Origin: Saccharospirillaceae bacterium
Lineage (GTDB): Bacteria > Pseudomonadota > Gammaproteobacteria > Pseudomonadales > Oceanobacteraceae
DNA: 64,000 nt
Direction of reading: 5' to 3'
Assembly: GCA_021208685.1 (NCBI GenBank)
Contig: JAJOJJ010000031.1
Span: 16,085 to 80,084 of the forward strand
Both the position numbers and the translations under genes were made by a program. The notes under the pieces were generated by a model. The model was not told where the DNA came from. It saw only the letters and a program-made list of their open reading frames with translations, and did no database searches. How positions within the stretch are numbered: the stretch's first letter is position 1; each line of letters begins with the position of its first letter. Shown piece after piece: positions 55,709 to 64,000 of this stretch.

Positions 55709-56194
55709 TCAGTGGTGATGACCGCCTTCACCGTGAACATGGCCGTGAGCCAGTTCTTCTTCGCTGGCATCGCGGATAGATTCCACTTTAACGCTGAAGC
55801 TCAGGGATTTACCGGCCAGAGGATGGTTAGCATCAACGGTTACAATGGCTTCATCAACTTCGGTCACGATCAGGTTAATCGGGCCATGTTCTGTCTGAGC
55901 GGTAAATGCCATACCCGGCTCAATGTCTTCCACGCCCTGGAATGCTTCAATCGGCACTTGCTGCACACGGTCTTCGCTGTACTCGCCGTAAGCATCGGCA
56001 GGAGCAACCGTTACTTCAAACTCATCACCCACCTGTTTGCCTTCCAGTGCCTGCTCCAGACCCGGAATAATATTCTGCGCACCATGAAGGTAAGTCATTG
56101 GCTGGCCGCCTTCTGAAGAATCAATAACTTCGCCGCTGGCAACATCAACAACTTTATAGTGAATGGTTACAATTTTTTGTTGTGCAATGGTCAT
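55709..56194 (-). CDS. slyD: FKBP-type peptidyl-prolyl isomerase SlyD
   Basis: A 161-residue protein with the split FKBP domain and insert-in-flap: VTIHYKVVDVASGEVIDSSEGGQPMTYLHGAQNIIPGLEQAL, then PADAYGEYSEDRVQQVP, and NHPLAGKSLSFSVKVE. The C-terminal tail GHVHGEGGHHH is His-rich and binds metal (Ni or Zn). It helps fold proteins and supplies nickel to hydrogenase in relatives. Single gene, with an AAGGA site upstream. Confidence 0.93.
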   Translation of the reverse strand: MTIAQQKIVTIHYKVVDVASGEVIDSSEGGQPMTYLHGAQNIIPGLEQALEGKQVGDEFEVTVAPADAYGEYSEDRVQQVPIEAFQGVEDIEPGMAFTAQTEHGPINLIVTEVDEAIVTVDANHPLAGKSLSFSVKVESIRDASEEELAHGHVHGEGGHHH

Positions 56195-56377
56195 AAGGTG
56201 TTGTCCTTGTTGGGCCCGGCATCACCGGACTGGAATAAAACTGCCCCGCCAGCGCAGGGAGTTGTGGCATTACGCAAAGGCGACCCGGATATACCTGTAC
56301 GACCGAACTCTACGAAAGTGCCAGTATAACAACTGGCTATCTGAGTACCACCCCCTGCCGCGCAGCCAATCCTGTCA

Positions 56378-57616
56378 TCAGTAATAGTGTGTGGTGAAAT
56401 GGCCTTCCTGTAACCAGCGGGTATAGCGTTCATTCACTGCCGCCAGACCTCCCGGATATGCCTGATTAAAAAAGCGCTCTGCAACAAAAGGGGCGCAGGG
56501 ATGCTGTGCATAATGTCCCAGTGTCTGCCGCAGCCAGCGTTTACCATCGTCATGGTCAAGCAGGAAAAACACCATTGCGGCGGCGCGGACGTAATTACTC
56601 TCCTGCGCCATACCATTAAATTCTGCGTGTTGGCGGTCAGCCAGTTCGCTGAAGCCCGTCAGTCCGCGCACAGCCAACTGACGGAAACCGTCATGATCGG
56701 CTTTTACCTGAGCGGAATTCATTTGCCACTGCAGGCGCTCCAGATATTGCGCCATCCCTTCGCTGAGCCATACCGGTGTGGTGCCCAGCATGCCGGTCAT
56801 CATGGCGTGGGTCATTTCATGACGGGCAATACTCAGCGTCCATTCATCGCGGTTTTGCCGGGCCAGATACGCCTGATTCTGGCCTCCGCTGTAATACGCC
56901 ATCCAGCCACGGTTAGCACCCTGCTGCTGACGAAATTCATCAAATGCATCCTGAGAGGCAAATAACACCAGATTCAGATTAATCTGCCGCCAGGCACTCT
57001 GCGGAATAAAACGCGTTAATACCCGATACAGTAAATCGGCTTCACGCCGCAGCTGAAATTCCAGCTGAGCATCACCGGCCCAGCCAGGATATTCCATGAA
57101 AAGACGGACACCCTGTGTTGCGGCGGCGTATTGTTTACTCAGATCTTCGGCCACGTTCTGTTGTTGCGGGCGATCACCAAAATGGACGTTGCCTTCGCTG
57201 TCGGTCCAGCGATATACCGCACTGCGCTCAACGTCATGAATATCCTGCGTGGGCGGCCGCACACACAGTTCACTGCTGTGATTCCGGTAGCTTCCGGGCA
57301 TGCTGTCCGTCAGGTGGCTAGCCACTTCGGCACGGTCAGATAACGCCGCTGGCGTGGTATCGGTACGGGTATCAGTGCGTGCGTGGGCATCATCAGCCAT
57401 AACCGCCGCAGGGTTAATAACCACCATCGCAGCCGGGGGATTAAATAATTGCGGCAATAACCAGCCGTTGGGTTTAATGGTCAGGGGCTGCGGACTGACA
57501 CTCAGCCAATGCTGACGCTGTTCCGGCGTACTGTTCAGCCAGAATAATTCCAGGGCCAGCGCTGCCATCAGGATAAAAAACAGCGTACTTGCCATAATGC
57601 GCAGCAATGACTTCAT
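56378..57616 (-). CDS. DUF4124/peptidase-MA-like membrane-anchored protein
   Basis: A 412-residue protein starting at ATG 57616 with GGAGG upstream. The N-terminal anchor is LLRIMASTLFFILMAALALELF. A DUF4124 segment (YRWTDSEGNVHFGDRPQQQNVAE) lies near residue 135. The C-terminal half has HEMTH, a zinc HExxH motif, then VWLSEGMAQYLERL whose Glu can be the third ligand, the gluzincin/peptidase-MA pattern. It probably works in the periplasm or on the envelope face of the inner membrane. Substrate unknown. Confidence 0.78.
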   Translation of the reverse strand: MKSLLRIMASTLFFILMAALALELFWLNSTPEQRQHWLSVSPQPLTIKPNGWLLPQLFNPPAAMVVINPAAVMADDAHARTDTRTDTTPAALSDRAEVASHLTDSMPGSYRNHSSELCVRPPTQDIHDVERSAVYRWTDSEGNVHFGDRPQQQNVAEDLSKQYAAATQGVRLFMEYPGWAGDAQLEFQLRREADLLYRVLTRFIPQSAWRQINLNLVLFASQDAFDEFRQQQGANRGWMAYYSGGQNQAYLARQNRDEWTLSIARHEMTHAMMTGMLGTTPVWLSEGMAQYLERLQWQMNSAQVKADHDGFRQLAVRGLTGFSELADRQHAEFNGMAQESNYVRAAAMVFFLLDHDDGKRWLRQTLGHYAQHPCAPFVAERFFNQAYPGGLAAVNERYTRWLQEGHFTTHYY

Positions 57617-57681
57617 GTCATTTTCCTCCGGTTGTCCGCCAGGCATTTTCCGCCCGCAATGTTATGGTCTGTCAGGGCCGG

Positions 57682-60057
57682 TTATTCACTTTCCATAAAA
57701 GCACTGGCCGTTTTTTTATCCAGCGTACGGGCCTGAGCTTCGCCATCAAAGCGGATTTTAATATAGCGTTCATCTTCAGCCAGCACGCTGCCACGGCCCA
57801 GAGTATCGTGACGGATACGGCGCTGTGTTGCTGCCTCAGCATATTTCTGTTCAATAATATAATTGGCCGGTGCTGTCGGATATGCCGGTGCCGCACGGCG
57901 TTGTACCCTGCCTTCCCGGTCTATGGCCGATGAGGTGTCCAGGGTAAAACTCAGCGTAATATCAAGTTTCCGGCAGTAATCCATTAACCAATCCGCCGGA
58001 CGGCCATGCGTTACTTTTAACGCCACCGTATCAGCTCCGGAATCGATAGCGCCGGCAATATCAATACTGCGTTCAACCATGAGTTCCTGTTGAAAGCGGC
58101 TGCTCCAGTCACGCGCCGCGCTTTGGCCCGGCGTGCGCTTCTGATCCTTTTGTGGATCAGGGGCAATTAAATGCAGTTGCTGTATTGCACGGGTCATGGC
58201 GACATACAATAAACGCCGTTCGCTTTCTTCACTGGCCGGCGTGGTAAATTCGCCTTCCGGGGTATACGGATAATAATGGGCGTTTAAACCGGGAATAATC
58301 ACCACCGGCCATTCCAGCCCTTTGCTTTTATGAATCGACGTTAAATGTACACCGCCTTTATGTTCGCGGCTTTGTTTAAGGCGCTGCGCTTTCAGCTGTT
58401 GCAGATAATCCAGCGCCGTACGGCTGCTTTGTTCCGATTCACGCATAAAACGCACAAAGGCCTTAATGGTTTGCAGCCGGTCTTCAATCTGCTGCGCCGA
58501 AAAGGCACTGTCGGCAATGCCGTCTTCCAGCCCTGACTGATCAATATATTGCTGTAATAACCGGTGAGCGGGCATTGGAATATGCTCAGCACTGGCAAGA
58601 ATTTCAGCACGGGCATCCAGCTGCTGACGCTGCCATTTACTCATATCGTCCGGCACTGCCGCCTGCAAGGCTTCACCAAAACCGGCATCAGCCTGAGCCA
58701 TCGTGCGGGCAATCTGTTCCAGTGTTGAGCGCTTAATTTTCGGATAAGGCGTGGTCAATACCTGCAACCAGGCGTCGGTGCGCTGTTCGGTATTTCGCGC
58801 AGCAAAGCGCCCGGCAGAGATTTCCAGCAGTATCCAGAAAATCTGCAATTCCCAGCGATCCAGCACCGACTGCGAATTATGCAGCTGATAAGGAATACCC
58901 GCCTGTAATAACCCCAGTTCAATGGGTGCACATAACGCCCACAGGCGATTAATAACGGCGATATTTTCCAGCGGCTGTTTTTCTGCCTCACTTTTAATCA
59001 GGGTTAATATCAGCGCCGGTTCATAGCGGGCGAAATGCAGCCTGGCTTTTGTCTGTGGCGTGGACGGATGCGATAAACACAACACCGGCTCACGCTCTTT
59101 ATTATGGGTAATCAGATGATTGGCCAGCAGCGATAACGCATGCCCATAACGAAAGGTATGCGGTAACTGATAGGTACTGACCTGCTGCATCTGCTGGTCA
59201 AACTTTTGCACAATAAATTCCGGTTTAGAACCACGAAATTCATAAATGGTCTGATCGGGATCGCCAATCACCATCACGGAACCACGGCCACCGTAGAGCA
59301 CTTCCAGGAGATGCTGCTGAATGGCATTAATATCCTGATATTCATCCACCAGAATCCACTGCATATGGCCACCGAACTGCGCGGCAATCTCTGGCTGATA
59401 AACAAAGGCCATCACCGGATCGTACAGCATATCGGCGTAGCTGATACGCCGTTGCTGGCGACGCCAGTCTTCAAACAGATCAAACAGTTCGATAAAAATT
59501 GTACAGTGATCCGGTAACTCCAGAGCGTCAAATACGTCAGCCGGAGACTGCATGCCAGATTTCACCAGATCAATAAACGCCAGTGCCGGTTCCACCCATT
59601 TTTTCCGCTGCGACAGAATTTCCTGACGGGTATCCTCATCAGCCAGTTGTTGCAAAAGTCGCCAGATAACCGGTTCCATTTCACCGTCGGACAACGGCTT
59701 GCCCTGAAACGGCGGCAATACCCCCTGAGCAATTAAACGCTGATAAATACGCAGCCCCAGCGAGTGAAATGTCCGCACTTCCGGCAGTGCCTGCCGGGGT
59801 AATAACTGCACTAATTTGCGCTCGAAATCTTCACGCGCGGCACGGTTATACATCAGCACCAACAGCCGCCGGGGACTGACACCTTCGCTCAGACGGGCAG
59901 CAATAAAATGCGTCAGCGTTGTGGTTTTACCCGCGCCGGCCACCGCCACCACTTTGGCATGCCCCTGCTGATGGGCAATCACCTGCGCCTGCTGTGGCGT
60001 CAGGTGAGTTTCCGGCTGAGCAGAGGAGGTATTGTGAGGTAAATAATGGTTGGTCAA
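57682..60057 (-). CDS. UvrD/Rep-like superfamily 1 helicase
   Basis: A 791-residue 3'-5' helicase. Walker A is AVAGAGKTTTL (about residues 38-48) and Walker B DEYQDIN. Motif III is VIGDPDQTIYEFRGS. Later motifs are LTSIHKSKGLEWPVVI and SERRLLYVAMTRA. It is larger than Rep and ends in a tail with a small conserved block LGRGSVLAEDERYIKIRFDGEAQARTL, seen at the C-terminus of UvrD-type proteins. Role in DNA repair or recombination; cytoplasmic. The gene upstream is yghU, 50 bases away. Confidence 0.88.
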   Translation of the reverse strand: MTNHYLPHNTSSAQPETHLTPQQAQVIAHQQGHAKVVAVAGAGKTTTLTHFIAARLSEGVSPRRLLVLMYNRAAREDFERKLVQLLPRQALPEVRTFHSLGLRIYQRLIAQGVLPPFQGKPLSDGEMEPVIWRLLQQLADEDTRQEILSQRKKWVEPALAFIDLVKSGMQSPADVFDALELPDHCTIFIELFDLFEDWRRQQRRISYADMLYDPVMAFVYQPEIAAQFGGHMQWILVDEYQDINAIQQHLLEVLYGGRGSVMVIGDPDQTIYEFRGSKPEFIVQKFDQQMQQVSTYQLPHTFRYGHALSLLANHLITHNKEREPVLCLSHPSTPQTKARLHFARYEPALILTLIKSEAEKQPLENIAVINRLWALCAPIELGLLQAGIPYQLHNSQSVLDRWELQIFWILLEISAGRFAARNTEQRTDAWLQVLTTPYPKIKRSTLEQIARTMAQADAGFGEALQAAVPDDMSKWQRQQLDARAEILASAEHIPMPAHRLLQQYIDQSGLEDGIADSAFSAQQIEDRLQTIKAFVRFMRESEQSSRTALDYLQQLKAQRLKQSREHKGGVHLTSIHKSKGLEWPVVIIPGLNAHYYPYTPEGEFTTPASEESERRLLYVAMTRAIQQLHLIAPDPQKDQKRTPGQSAARDWSSRFQQELMVERSIDIAGAIDSGADTVALKVTHGRPADWLMDYCRKLDITLSFTLDTSSAIDREGRVQRRAAPAYPTAPANYIIEQKYAEAATQRRIRHDTLGRGSVLAEDERYIKIRFDGEAQARTLDKKTASAFMESE

Positions 60058-60107
60058 ATCGGGTATGAGCCTTGTATCAGCCGGGGCATGTGAGGACGCT
60101 TACGCCA

Positions 60108-60968
60108 TTAGATTTTATCTGCGGTTTCAAACTCAAAATCCGTTGCATCATGGCGTTCACGCAACTGCTCCTGCGGTTCCCCCCAGGTGCGGTTAACCAT
60201 GCGTCCGCGCTGTACAGCCGGGCGCGCCGACAGACGGTCAGCCCAGCGCAGAACATGGGTATAGGTGTGCGCTTCTATAAACTCAGCCGCATTGTATAAG
60301 CCTCCCTGAACCAGCACGCCATACCAGGGCCAGATGGCCATATCGGCAATGCTGTATTCCGCGCCACAGATAAATTCATTATCCGCGAGGTGACGGTTTA
60401 ATACATCGAGCTGGCGCTTGATTTCCATGGTGTAACGGTTAATCGGGTACTCGTATTTTTCCGGCGCATAGGCATAAAAATGACCAAAGCCGCCGCCTAA
60501 AACCGGCGCACTGCCCATCTGCCAGAACAGCCAGTTAAAACATTCGGCCCGTCCGGCGGCCGTGGCCGGAATAAAGGCATTAAATTTTTCTGCCAGATAC
60601 ATCAGGATGGAGCCGGATTCAAATAAGCGCTGTGGCGGATTAACGCTGTGATCCATCAGCGCCGGAATTTTTGAGTTAGGGTTAACCGCCACAAAACCGG
60701 AGCCAAACTGGTCGCCGTCCATAATATTAATCAGCCAGGCATCATATTCAGCACCACGGATTCCGGCCGCCAGCAGCTCTTCCAACAGAATGGTCACTTT
60801 CACACCATTCGGCGTTGCCAGTGAATACAACTGCAACGGATGCTGGCCAACCGGCAGTTCTTTGTCATGGGTTGGGCCAGCGACAGGACGGTTAATGCTG
60901 GCGAATTTACCGCCATTATCCGCCTGCCACTGCCAGACTTTAGGTGGAATATAAGGTGTGTCAGTCAT
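60108..60968 (-). CDS. yghU: Glutathione-S-transferase-family YghU
   Basis: This 286-residue thiol-disulfide oxidoreductase starts at ATG 60968 (MTDTPYIPPKVWQWQADNGGKFASINRP). The thioredoxin-like N-domain has LQLYSLATPNGVKVTILLEEL and NPNSKIPALMD; the helical C-domain has LFESGSILMYLAEKF and SIADMAIWPWYG. This text is typical of E. coli YghU, a disulfide-bond reductase that uses two glutathiones. Cytoplasmic. The frame to 61067 adds no family sequence. Confidence 0.93.
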   Translation of the reverse strand: MTDTPYIPPKVWQWQADNGGKFASINRPVAGPTHDKELPVGQHPLQLYSLATPNGVKVTILLEELLAAGIRGAEYDAWLINIMDGDQFGSGFVAVNPNSKIPALMDHSVNPPQRLFESGSILMYLAEKFNAFIPATAAGRAECFNWLFWQMGSAPVLGGGFGHFYAYAPEKYEYPINRYTMEIKRQLDVLNRHLADNEFICGAEYSIADMAIWPWYGVLVQGGLYNAAEFIEAHTYTHVLRWADRLSARPAVQRGRMVNRTWGEPQEQLRERHDATDFEFETADKI

Positions 60969-61079
60969 GTGGCCATCCTTCCGGAGTATTCTGAGGCTCC
61001 CAGTGTACCCGTTACACCCGGCAACGCCACAACCAGCCGCCATCGTTTCAGGCGAATGGCGGCACACTGAGTTGCAAAC

Positions 61080-62156
61080 TCAGAGCTGCGCATGGAGATC
61101 ACGCAACAGCACGTCGGTTTCTTCCCAGCCAATACAGGCATCGGTAATCGACTGGCCGTACTGCAGTTCGCCCTCGTCATTCTGGCGTCCGGCCTGAATG
61201 AAACTTTCCAGCATTAAGCCCAGAATGCCGCTGTTTCCTGCAACCCGCTGGGCGACCACTTCGTGGGCAATCGCCACCTGGCGTTCGTGCTGTTTGCAGG
61301 CATTATCGTGGCTGCAATCCACCAGCACTTTGGCGTGGCACTGACCTTTTTCCAGCTCCGCCAGAGCAGACGCAATGGCGCTGGCATCGTAATTGGTAAT
61401 GCCACGGCCACCGCGCAATACCAGATGGGTATCCGGGTTTCCCGGGGTGTCGAGCATGGCCATCTGACCATCCACATCCACGCCCAGCGTATGGTGGCTG
61501 TGGCGCGCCGAGATCATGGCATTCACCGCATTGGTTGCCGAACCATCGGTGCTGTTTTTTATGCCCACCGGCATGGGCAGATGGCTGACCATTTCCCGGT
61601 GGGTCTGCGATTCGGCGGTGCGCGCACCAATGGCTGTCCAGCTCACCAGATCATCAAGGTAGCGCATCACCAGCGGGTTCAGCGCTTCAGTGGCCAGCGG
61701 TAAACCCAGCTCCGCCAGTTGCCGCATAATGGCGCGTGAGCGCTCCAGTCCCTGCGCCATATCGCCTTTGCCATTACGCTCAGGGTCGTAGGCCAGCCCC
61801 TTCCAGCCGATGCTGGTGCGCGGTTTTTCAACGTAGGCACGCAATACAATCAGCAGGCGGTCACTCAGCTGTTCGTTCAGCGCCGCCAGACGGCGGCCAT
61901 AGTCCAGTACCGCGGCTTCATCGTGAATGGAACAGGGGCCGGTGATGATCAGCAGACGGTCATCACTGCCATTCAGCAGATCGCGGATCTGCTGACGCTG
62001 CTGGTCAATCTGTAACGCCAGCGCTTCGCTGAGCGGCAGGTCAGCCTTAAGCTGGCGCGGCGTACGCAGTGGCCGCACAGCCGGGTCGTTATGGCTTGCC
62101 TGCTGGTCGGCGGTTTGTGCTTCTGTTGGTTGCTTGCTCTGTGTTTGTACGTTCAT
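61080..62156 (-). CDS. 3-deoxy-7-phosphoheptulonate synthase, class I
   Basis: This 358-residue enzyme joins PEP and erythrose 4-phosphate, the first step to aromatic amino acids. Motifs are LLIITGPCSIHDEAAVLDYGRRLA, RAYVEKPRTSIGWKGLAYDP, GARTAESQTHREM, VGIKNSTDGS and DCSHDNACKQ. The isozyme (Phe, Tyr or Trp regulated; aroF/G/H) cannot be told from sequence here. The leader region (62157-62534) has an attenuator with a Tyr/Trp/Phe-rich peptide, so transcription likely falls when aromatic amino acids are plentiful. Confidence 0.93.
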   Translation of the reverse strand: MNVQTQSKQPTEAQTADQQASHNDPAVRPLRTPRQLKADLPLSEALALQIDQQRQQIRDLLNGSDDRLLIITGPCSIHDEAAVLDYGRRLAALNEQLSDRLLIVLRAYVEKPRTSIGWKGLAYDPERNGKGDMAQGLERSRAIMRQLAELGLPLATEALNPLVMRYLDDLVSWTAIGARTAESQTHREMVSHLPMPVGIKNSTDGSATNAVNAMISARHSHHTLGVDVDGQMAMLDTPGNPDTHLVLRGGRGITNYDASAIASALAELEKGQCHAKVLVDCSHDNACKQHERQVAIAHEVVAQRVAGNSGILGLMLESFIQAGRQNDEGELQYGQSITDACIGWEETDVLLRDLHAQL

Positions 62157-62307
62157 GGTGCAGTCCTAAATGTATTTGTCAGCGTATTACCTGCGAATCA
62201 GAAGTGCGGCCAATAGCGGCCGCGACTAAATCGGCGGTACTGATGCAACAAACACACGCGGGACTGAGACTTCATGATGCTTTCCTTAAATTCTGCCAGA
62301 CCAATAA

Positions 62308-62345
62308 CAAAAAACCCCGAAAGGCGGACTGCCAATCGGGGTTTT
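62308..62345 (-). terminator. Attenuator terminator in the DAHP-synthase leader
   Basis: On the minus strand AACCCCGA (62343-62336) pairs with TCGGGGTT (62320-62313), followed by a T run. Its loop holds GGCAGTC (62333-62327), which can instead pair with GACTGCC at 62357-62351 of the preceding hairpin. Forming that alternative pairing would break the terminator, as in amino-acid attenuation. Confidence 0.8.
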
Positions 62346-62350
62346 CCGGT

Positions 62351-62375
62351 GGCAGTCGGTGCTCACCGGACTGCC
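62351..62375 (-). promoter_or_regulatory. Competing leader hairpin of the attenuator
   Basis: GGCAGT-C-CGGTG and CACCG-ACTGCC fold into one stem with a bulged C and a two-base loop. The right arm can also pair with the loop of the downstream terminator. It starts 18 bases after the leader-peptide stop. Confidence 0.75.
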
Positions 62376-62393
62376 TTAACTGCATGATGCAAA

Positions 62394-62534
62394 TTAAGCG
62401 CGGCCCGGCTCCTGGCTAAAATAGCCATAACCAAACCACCAATATTTAACGTTCTGAACAGCAGAGACAGCGCAGCCTGCTGCAGAAGCAGCATGGGCAG
62501 AGAGCCTGTTCAGTACACGGGAATCAGTATTCAT
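62394..62534 (-). CDS. Aromatic-rich leader peptide of the DAHP-synthase gene
   Basis: A 46-residue frame from ATG 62534 to TAA 62394 ends in VKYWWFGYGYFSQEPGRA. Codons 31-39 (62444-62418) code for three Tyr, two Trp and two Phe in nine positions. Hairpins and a terminator follow directly. This is the layout of a transcription attenuator sensing charged aromatic tRNAs. The ribosome site is weak; a possible promoter (TTGAAA 62570-62565, TAGTAT 62548-62543) would leave almost no 5' leader, so the true promoter may be further upstream. The last control codon is 42 bases before the first stem, longer than in the trp leader, so the exact switch is unclear. Confidence 0.8.
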   Translation of the reverse strand: MNTDSRVLNRLSAHAASAAGCAVSAVQNVKYWWFGYGYFSQEPGRA

Positions 62535-62616
62535 AGCGCTTAATACTACGCCGAAAGGACGACATTTCAACCCCGGAGCGCGTTTCATCCATGACAATTG
62601 TGTGAAGCCGGACCAT

Positions 62617-63603
62617 TTATCCGGCCACCGGCTGCGGCTCTTCGGCTTCAGCCGGGCGGGGACTGTCTGCCGCTGGCATGGCAATAACGGTCACATTGAA
62701 AGCGGCCAGCGCCAGTCGCGCCCAGGGCAGCAGCAGATAAAAGACAACCAGCAGCACCGGACTGTCGTAATAATCATTGATGTAGAAAAATATCTGCAGA
62801 CCAAAGAATAAACCCGGCAGCAAAATGGCCAGCAGTACCGTCTTCAACGGATTCCAGCCCATATTGCGCAGCCGCTGAACCAGAAACCAGAACGCAACAA
62901 TCACGCTGATAACCAGCACCATAGCAAACCAGATCAGCAACTGCTCCTGACGGGCTGACGAATAGCCGTAACCATTGCTGTAGCCAAACAGCGCTAAAGC
63001 TCCCGCGATCAGCAGTAACCCTGCGACCACCCCCACCACCGTACAGCGCCAGAAAAACTGAATACTGTTGAGCTGTTCTTCAGCCGCATAGCGCGGATTC
63101 ATCCGCAGCAGCGGATGCTGTGGCTGGCTGACGCTCAGCGCCGGGCGGAACAGCACATAAATATGCAATAACAGCCAGCCGCCACTGATGCTCAGCATGG
63201 TAAAAACCAGAATGTCGGATGGCGAGCTGCTCATATTGAGATTGGACATATAAGGCATGATCGACAGCAAACCGTAATTCAGCAATCCCACCGGCACCAT
63301 CAGCCAGCGACCGAACATACGGCAGGCCATAACGGCACTCAGCACCAGCAACAGAGGATCAACCACAATATTAATGGAGAAGAAGACCCACATCAGCTCG
63401 AAATAATCGGAATAAGGGCCGTTAAATACAGCCCCGGTATCCGGGAAAACATACGCAGCACCGACATGCAATGCACCCTGTATGGCGAACAGAATAAAAA
63501 ACGCCAGCATATAGCGGTCGCGGTCGATACGCCCGTCAAGAACGCCGGTCTTTTCGCCGCTGAACTGGTCGCGCCAGAAAAGATCTTTTAAGAGCAAAAA
63601 CAT
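62617..63603 (-). CDS. Polytopic membrane protein with DUF805-like segment
   Basis: About 328 residues from ATG 63603 with AAAAGGA upstream. Eight or so hydrophobic helices are seen, for example RYMLAFFILFAIQGALHVG and VVFYLLLPWARLALAAFNV. The N-terminal KDLFWRDQFSGEKTGVLDGRIDRDRYML and the later RLRNMGWNP recall the DUF805 family. The C-terminus is a short Pro/Glu-rich tail. Function unknown. It lies upstream of the aromatic leader on the same strand, but the leader's own signals suggest separate control. Confidence 0.68.
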   Translation of the reverse strand: MFLLLKDLFWRDQFSGEKTGVLDGRIDRDRYMLAFFILFAIQGALHVGAAYVFPDTGAVFNGPYSDYFELMWVFFSINIVVDPLLLVLSAVMACRMFGRWLMVPVGLLNYGLLSIMPYMSNLNMSSSPSDILVFTMLSISGGWLLLHIYVLFRPALSVSQPQHPLLRMNPRYAAEEQLNSIQFFWRCTVVGVVAGLLLIAGALALFGYSNGYGYSSARQEQLLIWFAMVLVISVIVAFWFLVQRLRNMGWNPLKTVLLAILLPGLFFGLQIFFYINDYYDSPVLLVVFYLLLPWARLALAAFNVTVIAMPAADSPRPAEAEEPQPVAG

Positions 63604-63642
63604 AGTAAATAGTCCTTTTATTGTTGGTTTCCGTTGCCACAC

Positions 63643-64000
63643 CGACGATGCTCAGGACGAAGTGAGAGATGGCTTCGTCGTACCACCCCGCCATGACCGG
63701 GGTGACTTAGCGTCGCGTACTCAATGATTGTTCTGCGGGGCCGCGCTCACCTGTTTTCGATTCACCCCAGATTCCGGCGTGAACGCTGGCGTTGCTTTTT
63801 TCGCGGCTGAAAACCGCTCCCGCCATGCCACTGCTGTCCCACAGTTTGGAGTGACATAGTGTCACTCCAAACTGCAGCATTAGTCGACGACTGTTTTTCA
63901 ATCTGAAACGCCTTTCCGGGGCAAGCCCCTGGCCCCCTGCAAGGAGAGGTATCTCCTTCCGATCCTCTCTTTTCGGCGCGTCCGGCTTCATCCAGCCAAC
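63643..64000. repeat. Hairpin-dense non-coding stretch at the window end
   Basis: No gene is convincing in these 358 bases; a minus-strand frame at 63707-63991 is of a low-quality type. The stretch holds at least five inverted repeats: GACGAAG/CTTCGTC at 63656-63679; CACCCC/GGGGTG at 63684-63704; a perfect 15-base-pair hairpin at 63842-63874 with a TAG loop; GGGGC/GCCCC at 63918-63929; and AAGGAGA/TCTCCTT at 63941-63958. It resembles a dispersed repeat or REP-like cluster. I cannot tell whether it continues beyond the edge. Confidence 0.6.

Noticed and set aside
63707..63991. 94-residue minus-strand frame at the window end
   Set aside because: It runs through several hairpins, has no start signal and looks like read-through of repeats.

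Overview
The window reads as a chromosomal segment of a Gammaproteobacterium, most like a marine member of the Oceanospirillales. This rests on the rpsP-rimM-trmD-rplS operon, dsbC, truC, the long form of leuA, a 1295-residue purL, mltF, Kef systems and a Lrp-type regulator. Genus cannot be fixed from sequence alone. Most of the window is G+C-rich by eye. About 29.9-35.8 kb is clearly AT-richer and looks acquired. No rRNA, tRNA, CRISPR array or transposase was recognised.

Layout. 0-7.3 kb: end of a Kef-type antiporter, a secreted metalloprotease/beta-propeller/barrel protein, an epoxide-hydrolase-like protein, DUF2007 and a yellow-like beta-propeller protein, then truC. 7.34-8.29 kb: a gene-free AT-rich block with six exact TTATNCACA DnaA boxes, all in one orientation. 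8.3-11.3 kb: dsbC and the rpsP-rimM-trmD-rplS operon. 11.5-24.4 kb: a tightly coupled eight-ORF minus-strand operon encoding an MMPL exporter, a UbiA-type prenyltransferase, a class I HMG-CoA reductase fused to a kinase, a PEP-synthase-like phosphotransferase, a GNAT-like protein, an AMP-forming ligase, and a CDP-alcohol phosphatidyltransferase whose frame breaks into a CDP-archaeol-synthase-like domain. 24.8-27.4 kb: EmrAB-type efflux pair, with emrB frameshifted. 27.5-29.9 kb: SHOCT-domain protein, azoreductase and divergent LysR regulator.

29.9-35.8 kb is an accessory stretch: a kelch-repeat secreted protein, a membrane protein, a SUKH/zinc-ribbon membrane protein and a small anchored protein. 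Two 77-78 bp repeats, each 3' of a minus-strand gene, recall a decayed cassette array. 35.8-52.5 kb is housekeeping: purL, mltF, tadA, an orphan ExbB, a thioesterase, KefB/KefG-like, YciH, a YhhN/fatty-acid-hydroxylase pair with a divergent LysR, a histidine kinase, a BASS transporter and a Lrp regulator. 53.3-64 kb: leuA, a cyclophilin-like protein, slyD, a DUF4124/peptidase protein, a UvrD-like helicase, yghU, and a DAHP synthase behind a transcription attenuator whose leader peptide is rich in Tyr, Trp and Phe. The window ends in a hairpin-dense non-coding stretch.

The strongest candidate for an undescribed system is the 11.5-24.4 kb operon. Its parts (thioester reduction to an alcohol, two kinase-type domains, prenyl transfer, CDP activation, head-group exchange, lipid export) fit synthesis of an isoprenoid-like or ether-like membrane lipid, but the product is inferred, not shown. 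The DnaA-box cluster is the second most notable feature.
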